Shown piece by piece: positions 43,101 through 51,629 of a stretch of 64,000 bases of DNA. Position 1 is the first letter of the stretch. The number at the start of each line of letters is the position of its first letter. The stretch is from JAKAGZ01 sp964412105. Its GTDB lineage: Bacteria > Bacteroidota > Ignavibacteria > Ignavibacteriales > Ignavibacteriaceae. The notes below the pieces were generated by a model that was given only the letters and a program-made list of their open reading frames with translations, had not been told where the DNA came from and made no database searches. Location of the stretch: positions 1 through 64,000 of the forward strand of contig CAYPNM010000006.1 of NCBI GenBank assembly GCA_964412105.1, given 5' to 3'. The translations under genes and the position numbers were made by a program.

Positions 43101-43317
43101 CTTCAACTATCTGTGGACCCTGTCCCGGATATTTAGTAAATATAATTACCTGTACATCGCTCAGATCAGGTATGGCGTCTACTGCTGTGTTTTTAATTGC
43201 CCATATCCCGCCGAATATCAATGCTGTGGTTAAGAGGATAACTAATATTTTATTATTAATTGACCACTCTATTATTTTGGCAATTATTCCGTCTTTTGCT
43301 GGATTATTTGTTGTCAT
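40141..43317 (-). CDS. cusA: Cu(I)/Ag(I) efflux RND pump CusA
   Basis: A 1058-residue inner-membrane RND transporter of the HME group with 12 helices and two large periplasmic loops. Regions carrying the methionine triad of E. coli CusA are conserved: YMPTTLPGIS, LSMIETTIQL and RIDMLSTGIK, which favours copper/silver over zinc/cobalt. It pumps metal from periplasm or cytoplasm through the adaptor and the TolC channel, driven by protons. GGAGA lies before the start. It is flanked by cusB upstream and the PII-like gene downstream. Confidence 0.95.
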   Translation of the reverse strand: MTTNNPAKDGIIAKIIEWSINNKILVILLTTALIFGGIWAIKNTAVDAIPDLSDVQVIIFTKYPGQGPQIVEDQVTYPLTSKMLSVPYAKDVRGYSFFGFSMVYIIFEDGTDLYWARSRVLEYLNSMRSSLPEGVSPELGPDATGLGWVYEYALKSNTRSLQELRSIQDWFLKYELSAIPGVSEVASVGGFVKQYQVNVDPTKLASYNISLSKVKMAIKQSNNDVGGRLMEMGETEFMVRGLGYIKNVDDLKDIAIGTNQSTGTPVYLKDVAHIDIGPELRRGIADLDGEGEVVGGIIIQRYGENGLAVINRVKQRLKELRASLPSDVKIVPVYDRSELIHKAVDNLSDKLLEEGLIVALIIILFLLHFRSSLVAIFTLPTAVLAALLVMKFQGLNANIMSLGGIAIAIGAMVDAAIIMVENSHTHILHNQLLPEDKRKPHWAVILESSKEVGPSIFYSLLVITVSFIPVFTLEAQEGRLFKPLAFTKTYSMAAGAILAITIVPVLMGYFIRGKMKKEESNPITRFLMNVYHPIVDFVLKRRWWVIILSLLIVIGSYIPFSKLGSEFMPPLYEGDLLYMPTTLPGISITKAKELLQQTDKIIKTFPEVKTVFGKVGRAETATDPAPLSMIETTIQLKPEDEWPEGMTREKLVDELDKAVKIPGLTNAWTMPIKTRIDMLSTGIKTPVGIKIAGPDLNVLQDIGKRIEEVTRTIPGTRSVYAERSAGGNYVDFNIDRNAIARYGLTIADVQNVFMSAVGGMNITQTVEGLERYPVNLRYQRDYRDNIEALKRVLVPLPGGGNIPLEELGDVIIRKGPPVIKSEDARPNAWVYIDLKDIDVGTYVENAQKIIAQKIKLPQGYSLIWSGQYEYMERAAKKLAMVLPLTLLIVLLLLYFNTKSFINTGIIVLALPFSMVGATWFLYLAGYHLSVAVWVGIIALLGVSAEMGVVMLLYLEIAYENMKKEGLLTSLEKLKEAIFQGAVRRIRPVVMTVSVLLLGLLPILIGHGSGSDVMKRIAAPMFGGIITALIIQLAFYPAIFYVIKKKQVLKLISNNQERD

Positions 43318-43352
43318 TTAATTTCTCCAAAATTTCTTATTCAGTAACTATT

Positions 43353-43438
43353 ACCCTAAACTTGTTTCAGGGTCTCATCAATTTTTAAGAAAGATTCCGA
43401 AACAAGCCCGCCTATTAGCAGACAGGTTCGGAATGACG
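43353..43438. repeat. Intergenic palindromic repeat between cusB and cusA
   Basis: CCCTAAACTTGTTTCAGGG is followed by ATTCCGAAACAAG and, after a short insert, GGTTCGGAATGAC. The half-elements (...GAAACAAG...TTCGGAATGAC) are inverted repeats and resemble the dispersed intergenic palindromes seen in many Bacteroidota/Chlorobi genomes. Whether other copies exist in this genome cannot be told here. Confidence 0.45.
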
Positions 43439-43448
43439 ATTCGTCTTA

Positions 43449-44993
43449 TCATCTCTTATATTCAAAACCGTGTTCGGTTAAATTCTTCTCAACTTCTTTA
43501 ATAGTGAATTCTTTTAATGTCATTCCGCAAATCGGACATTCTCCAGGTTTATCCGAAATAACATTCCAGTCCATAATGTCTTCGTAAAGCTTTCCATCTT
43601 TATTTTTATCGATTGCAGAAAGATCAATAACGCCTTTTCTTATCCTTTGATCTTTAATTTCGGAATCTTCTTTTTTGCTCATATCTTTCATAGAACCTGA
43701 TTTTTCGGAATCCATTTTCATGGTTGTATCTTTTTTCTCTGCACCGAACTGCGATAATGCTGCTCTAAGATTGCTTTCGGAATCGATCAGGAATTGGGCT
43801 GAAGTTACTATTGTATTACCAGCATTTACTCCGTTAAGAACCTGATAGTAACCATCTGAATAATCGCCAAGCTTAACTTCAACGGGTTTGAATTTCCCGT
43901 CGCCCAGAGCAAGAATTACGATATCTTTTTGCCCTGTACGAAGGACGGCCTGTTCAGGAATAACCGGATAATCACCAAGGTTTTTTCCGTTAATAACTAT
44001 ATTAGCAAACATCGAAGGTTTTAGCTGGCCATTGTAGTTCGGCATATCAAATCTTACTTTTACAGTCCTTGTTTTATCATCAAGAGTAGGATAGATAAAA
44101 GATATTTTGCTTTTAAATGTTTTTCCAGGCAGGAATGTAAATGTAATGTCAGCAGGCGATCCTAATTGTATCTTTGGTAATTCGTATTCGTAGATGTCTG
44201 CTAACAACCATAGATTATCCAGGTTTGCTATTTTCAACAGCGGAGTACCCGCGCCTATTTTTTGTCCTTCAATTACATTTTTATGAATTACTGTTCCGTC
44301 GAATGGAGCATAAAGCGTAACATATTTTTTTATTTCTTTTGTGTTCTCTATTCTTTTGATCTCAGAATCAGGGACATCCAACAACTGGAGTTTTCTTACA
44401 CTGTTATCTATAAGATCTTTGCCGCTTCCGGCGATACTTTTATCGCTGCTATTCATTACTGAATAACCGTAAGAAAGGGCGGTAATCAGTTCCTGCTGTG
44501 CAGCAACAAGCTCCGGTGAATAAATGTCGATCAACTTCTGACCTTTCTTAACCTTTTGCCCGGTATAGTTAACATAAAGTTTTTCGACCCATCCGCTGAC
44601 TTTTGTATTAACTATATATTCTTTCTGTTCGTCAGTCTGAAGAATACCGTTTGTAATTACCTGCGAGCTTAGATTTTTCGTTTCAACTTTTGCAGTTTTA
44701 ACATTCATGTTCTGCTGAACAGCTCCGCTAATTGTTACAATTCCACCTCCTGAAGCCTCATCTTCATATACAGGTACCAAGTCCATTCCCATTTTTGATT
44801 TGCCGGGATGATCATAAACTTCGCTTGGATTCATCGGTGCACGCCAGTGTAGTATCTTTCTTTCTTTTTGAGCCGTTTGATTTATATTGTTATTCGTATT
44901 GGCTGTACTACTACCCGATTTATTTAGCCAGAGAAACATCAGCACTGCTATTATTACTATGAGTATTCCGATTATAATGTTTTGCGTTTTCAC
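43449..44993 (-). CDS. cusB: RND adaptor CusB with extra C-terminal metal module
   Basis: A 514-residue membrane fusion protein with an N-terminal anchor helix, a heavy-metal-binding domain (HWRAPMNPSEVYDHPGKSKMGM, Met-rich, about 50-72; key residues only), barrel-sandwich and beta-barrel adaptor domains, and an unusual C-terminal extension. The last 61 residues (DKNKDGK...KPGECPICGM) duplicate the end of the small secreted protein at 39410-39772. GTG at 44993 with GGAG 9 bases upstream is preferred over an in-frame TTG five codons earlier. It links CusA to the outer-membrane channel and hands over metal. Confidence 0.92.
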   Translation of the reverse strand: MKTQNIIIGILIVIIAVLMFLWLNKSGSSTANTNNNINQTAQKERKILHWRAPMNPSEVYDHPGKSKMGMDLVPVYEDEASGGGIVTISGAVQQNMNVKTAKVETKNLSSQVITNGILQTDEQKEYIVNTKVSGWVEKLYVNYTGQKVKKGQKLIDIYSPELVAAQQELITALSYGYSVMNSSDKSIAGSGKDLIDNSVRKLQLLDVPDSEIKRIENTKEIKKYVTLYAPFDGTVIHKNVIEGQKIGAGTPLLKIANLDNLWLLADIYEYELPKIQLGSPADITFTFLPGKTFKSKISFIYPTLDDKTRTVKVRFDMPNYNGQLKPSMFANIVINGKNLGDYPVIPEQAVLRTGQKDIVILALGDGKFKPVEVKLGDYSDGYYQVLNGVNAGNTIVTSAQFLIDSESNLRAALSQFGAEKKDTTMKMDSEKSGSMKDMSKKEDSEIKDQRIRKGVIDLSAIDKNKDGKLYEDIMDWNVISDKPGECPICGMTLKEFTIKEVEKNLTEHGFEYKR

Positions 44994-45024
44994 TTTATTA
45001 TTCTCCAAAATTATTTACTTAATT

Positions 45025-46299
45025 CTACCTACCGGCAGGCAGGCCTGTACCTGTTAAAAATACTAATTCAGCTATCTTTTTGAGATAATCTGTTTTTAAT
45101 TTGTATAGATTAGTCTCAATCCTGTATAGCTGATTTTGTGCGTCTATTACATTTATAAAATCGACTTTATTAACCTGATAGCTGGAAAGCGCTGAACTCA
45201 GATTTTGATGTGCCTGTGGAAGCAGACCTGTTTCGAATAAGTTGATTCTGTCTTTTATTGAATTAAGATCAGTAACAGCAGTCCCGAACATTCCATCAAG
45301 GTTCTGAATTGCATTATAATACTGCTCCGAGTAAAGTTCCTGAATAGAAGTTGCTTCCTGGACTTTAGAAGAAATTTTTCCACCGTAATTTATTGGCAAC
45401 GAAATACCCACTGAGAATGAAAGAAAATCAGCCTGATCCATACCCGTTTTCTCGAGTGTACCTCTTTGGCCATATTGAACACCGAGAGTAAAATTCGGTA
45501 GATAATCTTTTTCAGCAACTCTTTGTTTTAGCCTTCCTTTTTGCTGCGCAAGTTGGATTCCCTGCAGGAAAGGCCTGTTCGCCCTTGCTAATGAATCAAG
45601 CTGTTTTACAGTAACATTGATCGTCTTTATTGAATCGAAAGTTTCAGTATAAACGGGTGTGCCCGCATCCTGCAAAAGCAGCGCATTTAAGCCTGAAAGT
45701 ACGGAACCTTCCATGCTTTTCAGATTTTCTATTTTATCTATAATATTTGTTATTTCTAATTGAACTTTTATAAGGTTTTGCTGGCTTGCTGTTGATACAG
45801 AGTACTTTGTGCTTACCACCTGTGAAATTTTCTCAAGTAAATTTTTACTTTCTCCAGCATATTCGATGCTTTTTTTGAAAAAGCTTAGTGAATAATATTT
45901 CTCACAAACGTTTTTTTTAATTTCGTTCTCAGCATCCTGTATTTCTTTATCAATTATAAGAGTATCTACTGCAGCTGCATCTTCCATGGCAGATAATTTG
46001 CCCGGAAATGGAATTGTTTGCTGAAGGCCAATTACTTTTTGTGTCATGGGTTCCTGGTCGAATGAAAAGGAATTTGTCGGCATATTCATCAAACCGAGCA
46101 TCAGCATAGGGTTCGGCAAATTAGAAACCTGCGGGATTTGATTCTCCGCAACATTTCTTTTGGCGCGCAGCATTTTAAGTTTTGGGCTTACCAGGATGGC
46201 TTTATTAATAAGGGAATCCAACTGTGCCGTCTGTGCATAAAGATTGTTTATGCATGTCAGCGCAAAAGTTGCCAAGCCTATAAGAATTAATTTTTTCAT
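45025..46299 (-). CDS. cusC: TolC family outer-membrane efflux channel
   Basis: A 424-residue TolC-like protein with a signal peptide (1-22). The repeated helical hairpins with LPNPMLMLGL (about 58-67) and later LPNFTLGVQYG match outer-membrane factors. It completes the tripartite pump with CusB and CusA (16-32 bases upstream of cusB). GAGGATAATAG precedes the start. The final residues TGLPAGR are encoded by a CAGGCAGG-containing tract typical of mobile intergenic repeats, so the C-terminus may have been extended. Confidence 0.92.
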   Translation of the reverse strand: MKKLILIGLATFALTCINNLYAQTAQLDSLINKAILVSPKLKMLRAKRNVAENQIPQVSNLPNPMLMLGLMNMPTNSFSFDQEPMTQKVIGLQQTIPFPGKLSAMEDAAAVDTLIIDKEIQDAENEIKKNVCEKYYSLSFFKKSIEYAGESKNLLEKISQVVSTKYSVSTASQQNLIKVQLEITNIIDKIENLKSMEGSVLSGLNALLLQDAGTPVYTETFDSIKTINVTVKQLDSLARANRPFLQGIQLAQQKGRLKQRVAEKDYLPNFTLGVQYGQRGTLEKTGMDQADFLSFSVGISLPINYGGKISSKVQEATSIQELYSEQYYNAIQNLDGMFGTAVTDLNSIKDRINLFETGLLPQAHQNLSSALSSYQVNKVDFINVIDAQNQLYRIETNLYKLKTDYLKKIAELVFLTGTGLPAGR

Positions 46300-46431
46300 C
46301 TATTATCCTCAATAGTTTTATACGGTCATATTTTCAAAATCTTCTAAATCAAATGAATAAAAAGGATATAACAGCAGGATACCGGAAGGATAGAATTATC
46401 CTTGGAACCCGAATTATATTTTTAGGTAGTA

Positions 46432-46863
46432 TTAAATCAGAAGGACTGAGTTGTTTAAATATAGGGTGTTGCTTTGAAGCAGAGGAGGAGAAGTATCAAT
46501 ATATGTATAAGTGGAAATTTCTTGTTCTGTTTCTGAAGAGATATTATTAGATACAGGGAGAACTATATTAACTGATTGATTTTGAGATTCTGTTTTATTT
46601 GATATATAAGAATCTTTAACACCAATAGTGATAAATTCCTGTGAGCAGCAGTTTTCATCTTTAAATGTAATGCTTTTTTCGGCTGCTTTTTTCATTTCAA
46701 AAGGACAATTCAATTCATTTGTTTCCTTTCCGGATGTAAGCAGAGAGCATTCAGTTTTTATCGCTTTATTCAAGATATTACAGAATTCTACAGAGAATGG
46801 CAGTCCCGTTGTTGAAACGAAGAACAAAAAGAGTAAGGTTAATGTGGATACTTTTTTTATCAC
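46432..46863 (-). CDS. HYC_CC_PP-like exported protein
   Basis: A 143-residue exported protein with a signal peptide (about 1-20). It fits the pattern of the HYC_CC_PP family found next to RND metal pumps in Bacteroidota: an early Cys (SVEFCN, replacing HYC), ENCCSQEF in the middle, and SPPLLQ near the C-terminus. The paired cysteines suggest metal sensing or binding. The start is GTG. It lies upstream of TolC in the same direction, 132 bases away, and probably belongs to the cus regulon. Family assignment is from motif order only. Confidence 0.7.
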   Translation of the reverse strand: MIKKVSTLTLLFLFFVSTTGLPFSVEFCNILNKAIKTECSLLTSGKETNELNCPFEMKKAAEKSITFKDENCCSQEFITIGVKDSYISNKTESQNQSVNIVLPVSNNISSETEQEISTYTYIDTSPPLLQSNTLYLNNSVLLI

Positions 46864-47386
46864 TATTAAGTCTAAATTAAATAAATTTTCTTTATTTACA
46901 AAAACAACATATATGCCAACCTTAAAAAGGTTACTATGTGAGCAGAATTCGCATTTTTCATAGTGTAGTTAAATTAGAATTCCCAATTTTGAGATTAGAA
47001 ACATTTGAATTATTATTATTCTAGAAATAAATATACCAAATGGCCCATTCTGTGCTTTATATATTAAATATTAAAATGTACAGTATTTTAAGCTGATTTA
47101 TGATATGTGATAAATACTCCATGTATTTTAATTACTATATTTAACGGATAATAAAGTAATGAATTAAACTATGGGAGATATTTACTTTCACAGAAATGCC
47201 TTCCTCAGGAAAGGATGAATTTATTATATTATTGATAGTTTTGAAGTAATTTTCCATATTCATAAATAATATTTGTCTTTATCTTAAAGTAACCTTTTAA
47301 ATATTTTTGACTTCACCTAATTAGATATTGATGAAATTTCTCATTATCAAATAATAAAACCATCTCTAAAAAATAGGCATTTACAT
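46864..47386. other. AT-rich intergenic region
   Basis: About 520 very AT-rich bases between divergent genes, with no supportable gene, repeat or hairpin. It must contain the promoter of the cus group on the minus strand and of the lipoprotein gene on the plus strand. Confidence 0.4.
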
Positions 47387-47731
47387 ATGAAGAAATTTCC
47401 TATTTATTTATTTATCATATTATTGTCACTTTTAATTGGATGCTCTCAGACTATGGAAATTCCTAAGGATAAAGTAGCACCGACACTAATACGAAAATTA
47501 ACTGAACTACAGCAAAATCATTCTGACCAAATTATTAATTTCATCGGGAAGTGTAATTCTGAAGTAAGCCCAGAGATAAAAGAAGATCTTGAGCGATCTG
47601 ATATTAGTGTACACACAGTAAGTAAAGATATTTTTACTGGTAGCGGAAATTATAAATCGATCTTAAAAATAGTCATAAAGGATTACATAAAATGGCTGGA
47701 GACACCGAGAGAAACACATTCTATAAATTAA
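47387..47731 (+). CDS. Small lipoprotein of unknown function
   Basis: A 114-residue protein with a type II signal sequence: MKKFPIYLFIILLSLLIG followed by the lipobox Cys19. The mature part is helical and charged and ends in YKSILKIVIKDYIKWLE. No family recognised. It precedes the subtilase by 76 bases on the same strand and might be an inhibitor or chaperone for it, since secreted subtilases often have a small partner, but this is conjecture. Confidence 0.65.
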   Translation: MKKFPIYLFIILLSLLIGCSQTMEIPKDKVAPTLIRKLTELQQNHSDQIINFIGKCNSEVSPEIKEDLERSDISVHTVSKDIFTGSGNYKSILKIVIKDYIKWLETPRETHSIN

Positions 47732-47807
47732 GAAAGTTTTAATGAGCCTCAGCAGGCAAATTCAACGTTACATCAAAAATTGTTATTAATGAAATACTGG
47801 AGTGATA

Positions 47808-50492
47808 ATGAAAAATTTATTTGTTTTTTTATTAATTACGATTCTTAACGTAAACCTATTCAGTCAGAACATAAGTTCAAATATAATTAAAAAAATTGAT
47901 CCTAGATTGATCTCAATACTAAATACGCCTCCTAATCTTTTGAAATCCGCCAGCTTGACATTGCCTGGTTCAATTCAGATAGATAACGATGTATTGAGAG
48001 TTATAGTAAAGACCAATAATGTTTCAGAATTAAAAGCGGAAGGTTTTAATGTAAACTCATCATTTCAAAAATTTTCAACTATTAGAATGAATCCATGGAA
48101 TCTTGCTAAACTGGCATCAATTAATGGCGTAGAGTTTATTTCTGCAGGACATGTTACTTATCCTACGAATGATGTTGGTGGCGCAACTGTGGGAGCTAAA
48201 TTATTAAATTCAGGCTATATCAACAACACTCAATATAAAGGACAGGGTGTTTTATTATGTATTATTGATACAGGAATTGATTGGAAACATCTTGATTTCC
48301 GAGATCCCACAGATACAACTAAAAGCAGGATAGTATATATCTGGGACCAAACTTTGACTAAAACAGGTATTGAAAAAACGCCACAGGACAGAGATGGTGT
48401 TAATTTAGCCGGCTTAAACTATGGAGTTGAATATTCTCAATTGGATATTGATAATGAACTTAATGGCTCAACCGTAGGCCTTGTGAGGGAAAAAGATATT
48501 AATGGCCATGGTTCTCACGTTGCAGGTATAGCAGCAGGAAATGGAGCAACGCTATTGGATAAAAAATATGCAGGAATTGCGCCAGAAGCAGATTTATTAA
48601 TAGTGAAGGCTGGCAACGGTTCTTTTCCGGATAATAATGTAATTGATGCATTAACTTATGCAGGAAAGATAGCCGCCCAGTTAGGAAAACCTATCGTAGT
48701 TAATATGAGTTTAGGCTCAGACGGGGGTCCACACGATGGATCAACAACTAGGGAACAGGCTGTGGATAATTTTGTTACATCGGCTAATGGTAGAGTTTGC
48801 GTTATTTCTGCTGGTAATAGTGGCGCGAGTAATATTCATATAACTGGTACAATTCCAAATTCAAGCACTATCGAGTTTGATATTAATGTTCCGTCATATA
48901 CGCCCCAAGCTGGTAATAATAATGATAATTTTGATTTTGATCTCTGGTTTAATACCAACGGAGGGGTAAGTGCTACAGTAACTACTCCTAACGCTATTCA
49001 GGTTAGCAGTTCGACCAGTACCAACGATGGAGATGTCTTCATCGGGAATGCTGTTGATGGTAACAATAATAATAGGGAAGTTGAATATTACATTTATGAT
49101 CAGGATGCTACTAAACCTCCCGCCCAAGGAAACTGGAAATTTTATGTTACCAATACTTCTGGCTCATCAATGATTTATCATGGGTGGCTAAATGATGCTT
49201 CTATGCCCGCTACTTTAACAAATGGTGACGCAAATTATACGGTTGGTTCACCAGGCACGGCTACTGATGCTCTAACAGTTGGTTCGTTTGTAACAAGATG
49301 GAGTTGGAAAAGTATTAATGGCGGTTCATATGAATATACAGGCACAAATCTTTCTGATAATATTTCTTCATTCAGCAGTATTGGCCCCAGAAGAGATGGG
49401 GTACAGAAACCAGATATAGCTGCACCAGGACAGGCAATTATTTCAGTGAAATCTTCCGATTCATCTCCAGATAGTACCTGGGTTATTCCTGGTGGAAAGT
49501 ATCTTGTTGAGCAAGGTACAAGTATGTCTTCGCCAATGACAGCAGGATGTGTTGCACTTCTTCTGCAGCAAAACCCCGACCTAAGTTACGGCCAAGTAAA
49601 ATCTTACATTATAAACAATGCCTCTACTGATTCTTATACTAGCACTGTGCCCAATTATAGCTGGGGGTACGGTAAATTAAATATTTTTAGTTCAATGGTG
49701 AGTTTATTAAATCCTGGAGGGCCGAAGAACTTTAAAATTTTTATTTATGATCAATGGAACAATGTTCAATACGGGTATACAAACCTAAACCCAAACGATA
49801 AAATTGCTGTCAGATTTACACCAGGATTTAGTGGAACGGTCGTTGGAGGATTTATTGATCTATACAATAATAATATTGTAGGAAATATAAGTTTTGAAAT
49901 TTGGTCTGATAATGGTGGGCTACCAGGTTCAAAATTGGGAAATACTGTTAATTATGATGCGAGTAATATAAATCCCAATACCTGGAATTTTATTGATCTT
50001 CAAACTGCAAATGTTAGTGTCACTAGTGGGACTGATTATCATATTATCGCTTATTTTTCATCCGGCTCTGCAACCGGGGTTTTTCTTGACGACGGAAACA
50101 TTGATAATCGTTCGTCAAAGTACTCAAATTCTACAAGTTTATGGGCGGCATATCCATATGATCTTAGGATAAGACCAATAGTTGCTGCAGATAAATCTCT
50201 TCCAGTTGAACAGAATGCTTTTGTTCCATTGAAATATGATTTATATAATAACTTTCCCAACCCTTTTAATCCGTCAACTATAATAAAATACGATTTACCT
50301 AAAAGCAGTTTTGTAAGATTGAAAATATATGATATTCTTGGCAGGGAAATAAAGACCCTTGTAAATAATGAACAGATCGCCGGAAAATATGAAGTTCCAT
50401 TTATAGGAACAAATCTTGCAAGCGGGGTATATTTTTATAGAATCGAGGCAGGTGATTTTATTGAGACCAAGAAAATGGTTTTGCTGAAATGA
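47808..50492 (+). CDS. Secreted subtilase (S8) with T9SS-type C-terminal domain
   Basis: An 894-residue serine protease: signal peptide (about 1-20), a propeptide-like region, and an S8 domain with catalytic Asp154 (IIDTG), His234 (NGHGSH) and Ser572 (GTSMSSP). Between His and Ser there is a long insertion with a beta-sandwich (about 345-475). A further beta-rich domain (about 640-790) precedes the C-terminal Por sorting domain (NNFPNPFNPST...GVYFYRIEAGDF). This domain directs export by the type IX secretion system, so the enzyme is outside the cell or on its surface. ATG 47808 has GGAG 5 bases upstream; the GTG at 47802 is less likely. Confidence 0.93.
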   Translation: MKNLFVFLLITILNVNLFSQNISSNIIKKIDPRLISILNTPPNLLKSASLTLPGSIQIDNDVLRVIVKTNNVSELKAEGFNVNSSFQKFSTIRMNPWNLAKLASINGVEFISAGHVTYPTNDVGGATVGAKLLNSGYINNTQYKGQGVLLCIIDTGIDWKHLDFRDPTDTTKSRIVYIWDQTLTKTGIEKTPQDRDGVNLAGLNYGVEYSQLDIDNELNGSTVGLVREKDINGHGSHVAGIAAGNGATLLDKKYAGIAPEADLLIVKAGNGSFPDNNVIDALTYAGKIAAQLGKPIVVNMSLGSDGGPHDGSTTREQAVDNFVTSANGRVCVISAGNSGASNIHITGTIPNSSTIEFDINVPSYTPQAGNNNDNFDFDLWFNTNGGVSATVTTPNAIQVSSSTSTNDGDVFIGNAVDGNNNNREVEYYIYDQDATKPPAQGNWKFYVTNTSGSSMIYHGWLNDASMPATLTNGDANYTVGSPGTATDALTVGSFVTRWSWKSINGGSYEYTGTNLSDNISSFSSIGPRRDGVQKPDIAAPGQAIISVKSSDSSPDSTWVIPGGKYLVEQGTSMSSPMTAGCVALLLQQNPDLSYGQVKSYIINNASTDSYTSTVPNYSWGYGKLNIFSSMVSLLNPGGPKNFKIFIYDQWNNVQYGYTNLNPNDKIAVRFTPGFSGTVVGGFIDLYNNNIVGNISFEIWSDNGGLPGSKLGNTVNYDASNINPNTWNFIDLQTANVSVTSGTDYHIIAYFSSGSATGVFLDDGNIDNRSSKYSNSTSLWAAYPYDLRIRPIVAADKSLPVEQNAFVPLKYDLYNNFPNPFNPSTIIKYDLPKSSFVRLKIYDILGREIKTLVNNEQIAGKYEVPFIGTNLASGVYFYRIEAGDFIETKKMVLLK

Positions 50493-50501
50493 TTATTTTA
50501 T

Positions 50502-50537
50502 GCAAAGCTCATCTATTAGCAAAAAGATGGGCTTTGC
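50502..50537. terminator. Bidirectional terminator between subtilase and VOC genes
   Basis: GCAAAGCTCATC (50502-50513) pairs with GATGGGCTTTGC (50526-50537), with one G-T wobble and a 12-base loop, 10 and 15 bases from the convergent stops. Confidence 0.8.
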
Positions 50538-50551
50538 TATTTAGGTTTAAA

Positions 50552-50899
50552 TTAATTTTTTTGATACAGCCCTATCATATTTTCATCAGGGTCCTTTATT
50601 AAGGCATAATAACCCATTGCGGGAATTATTGTTTTTCCTCTGAATACCTGACCACCAATGTCTTTAGCTTTTACCAGCAGGCTGTCGATGTCTTTTACAT
50701 TTATGTGAAAAGTGGTAGTATCACCGCTCTTAACGGAATCAACTTTTCTTAACCCCACAGTCAAACCCTTATATGTATTATAAAGTAAATAGCCTTTTCC
50801 AAATGGTTTAAAATCCCATTTAAAGAGTTTCATAAAAAATTCAGTAGTTCTATTAAGATTAGTGGAAGGTATTTCAACGTGCGCAATAAGATCTGACAT
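50552..50899 (-). CDS. VOC (glyoxalase/bleomycin resistance-like) protein
   Basis: A 115-residue single VOC module. It starts MSDLIAHVEIPSTNLNRTTEFF and contains the paired beta-alpha-beta units with FHINVKDIDSLLVKA (about 64-78) and a C-terminal DPDENMIGLYQ that supplies the usual metal Glu/Gln position. Members isomerise or dioxygenate small molecules or bind toxic compounds. Substrate unknown. GGGG precedes the start. Confidence 0.85.
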   Translation of the reverse strand: MSDLIAHVEIPSTNLNRTTEFFMKLFKWDFKPFGKGYLLYNTYKGLTVGLRKVDSVKSGDTTTFHINVKDIDSLLVKAKDIGGQVFRGKTIIPAMGYYALIKDPDENMIGLYQKN

Positions 50900-51096
50900 A
50901 ATAAACCCCGAATGTTAATAATTATAATAATTTGCTATTTCTAAATTAAAATATATTTCCAATAAAATCTCCTAAATTGATTGAAAAGGACATTAATTCC
51001 AGTTTTCGCTTAATCTTATTGACTTTAAGATTACTGATTAATAGTTTTTTCCCAGCCTAAACTAAATCATTTATTTAATAAGTTCTGAGGAGTGCC

Positions 51097-51519
51097 ATGA
51101 ATAAAAAAGTATGGATCACTTTTATTGTGGTTTTTATAGTATACTTTTTGCTGGGCTGGTTAGTGAATGAGGTTTTGTTGGCTTCAACTTATCAATTGCT
51201 TCCCGCCGGTATGATGAGACCTCCTGATGTCATAATGTCAAATTTATGGATAATTGCTGTTAGCCATCTTTTTTATGCTTTCTTTTTCACTTTCATTTTC
51301 TCAAAAGGTTTTGAGAATAAAGGCTGGATGGAAGGGGTACGATTTGGTCTTTATGTTGGATTAATGGTGTCTGTACCAATGGCTTATATAGCATATGCCA
51401 CACAACCAATACCATACTCACTTGCATTTCAGTGGTTTATCTATGGGACGTTGTCTAATGTAATTATTGGCGTAGTTGCTGCATTGATATATAAACCTAA
51501 AGCTTCAGCAACGGTTTAG
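51097..51519 (+). CDS. Four-helix membrane protein of unknown function
   Basis: A 140-residue protein with four predicted transmembrane helices (about 5-28, 48-68, 80-100, 112-133), suggestive of small DUF families of integral membrane proteins. GAGGAG lies 6 bases before the start. Monocistronic, followed by a hairpin. No function can be assigned. Confidence 0.8.
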   Translation: MNKKVWITFIVVFIVYFLLGWLVNEVLLASTYQLLPAGMMRPPDVIMSNLWIIAVSHLFYAFFFTFIFSKGFENKGWMEGVRFGLYVGLMVSVPMAYIAYATQPIPYSLAFQWFIYGTLSNVIIGVVAALIYKPKASATV

Positions 51520-51552
51520 ATTTTGAATACACTGTTCGTTTAAATATGGAAG

Positions 51553-51580
51553 GGCTCATTCAATTTGGATTGGATGAGCT
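51553..51580. terminator. Terminator between membrane protein and glycosyl transferase genes
   Basis: GGCTCATTCAA and TTGGATGAGCT pair with one wobble and a short loop between convergent genes, followed by a T-rich tail on the plus strand. Confidence 0.65.
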
Positions 51581-51629
51581 ATTTCATTTTAAAAGTATTA
51601 TCTGTTCTAAAAATGGGAATATAAATGTA

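Noticed and set aside
46353..46550. 65-codon plus-strand frame downstream of tolC
   Set aside because: It overlaps the end of the HYC_CC_PP-like gene in antisense and has no start signal or motif.
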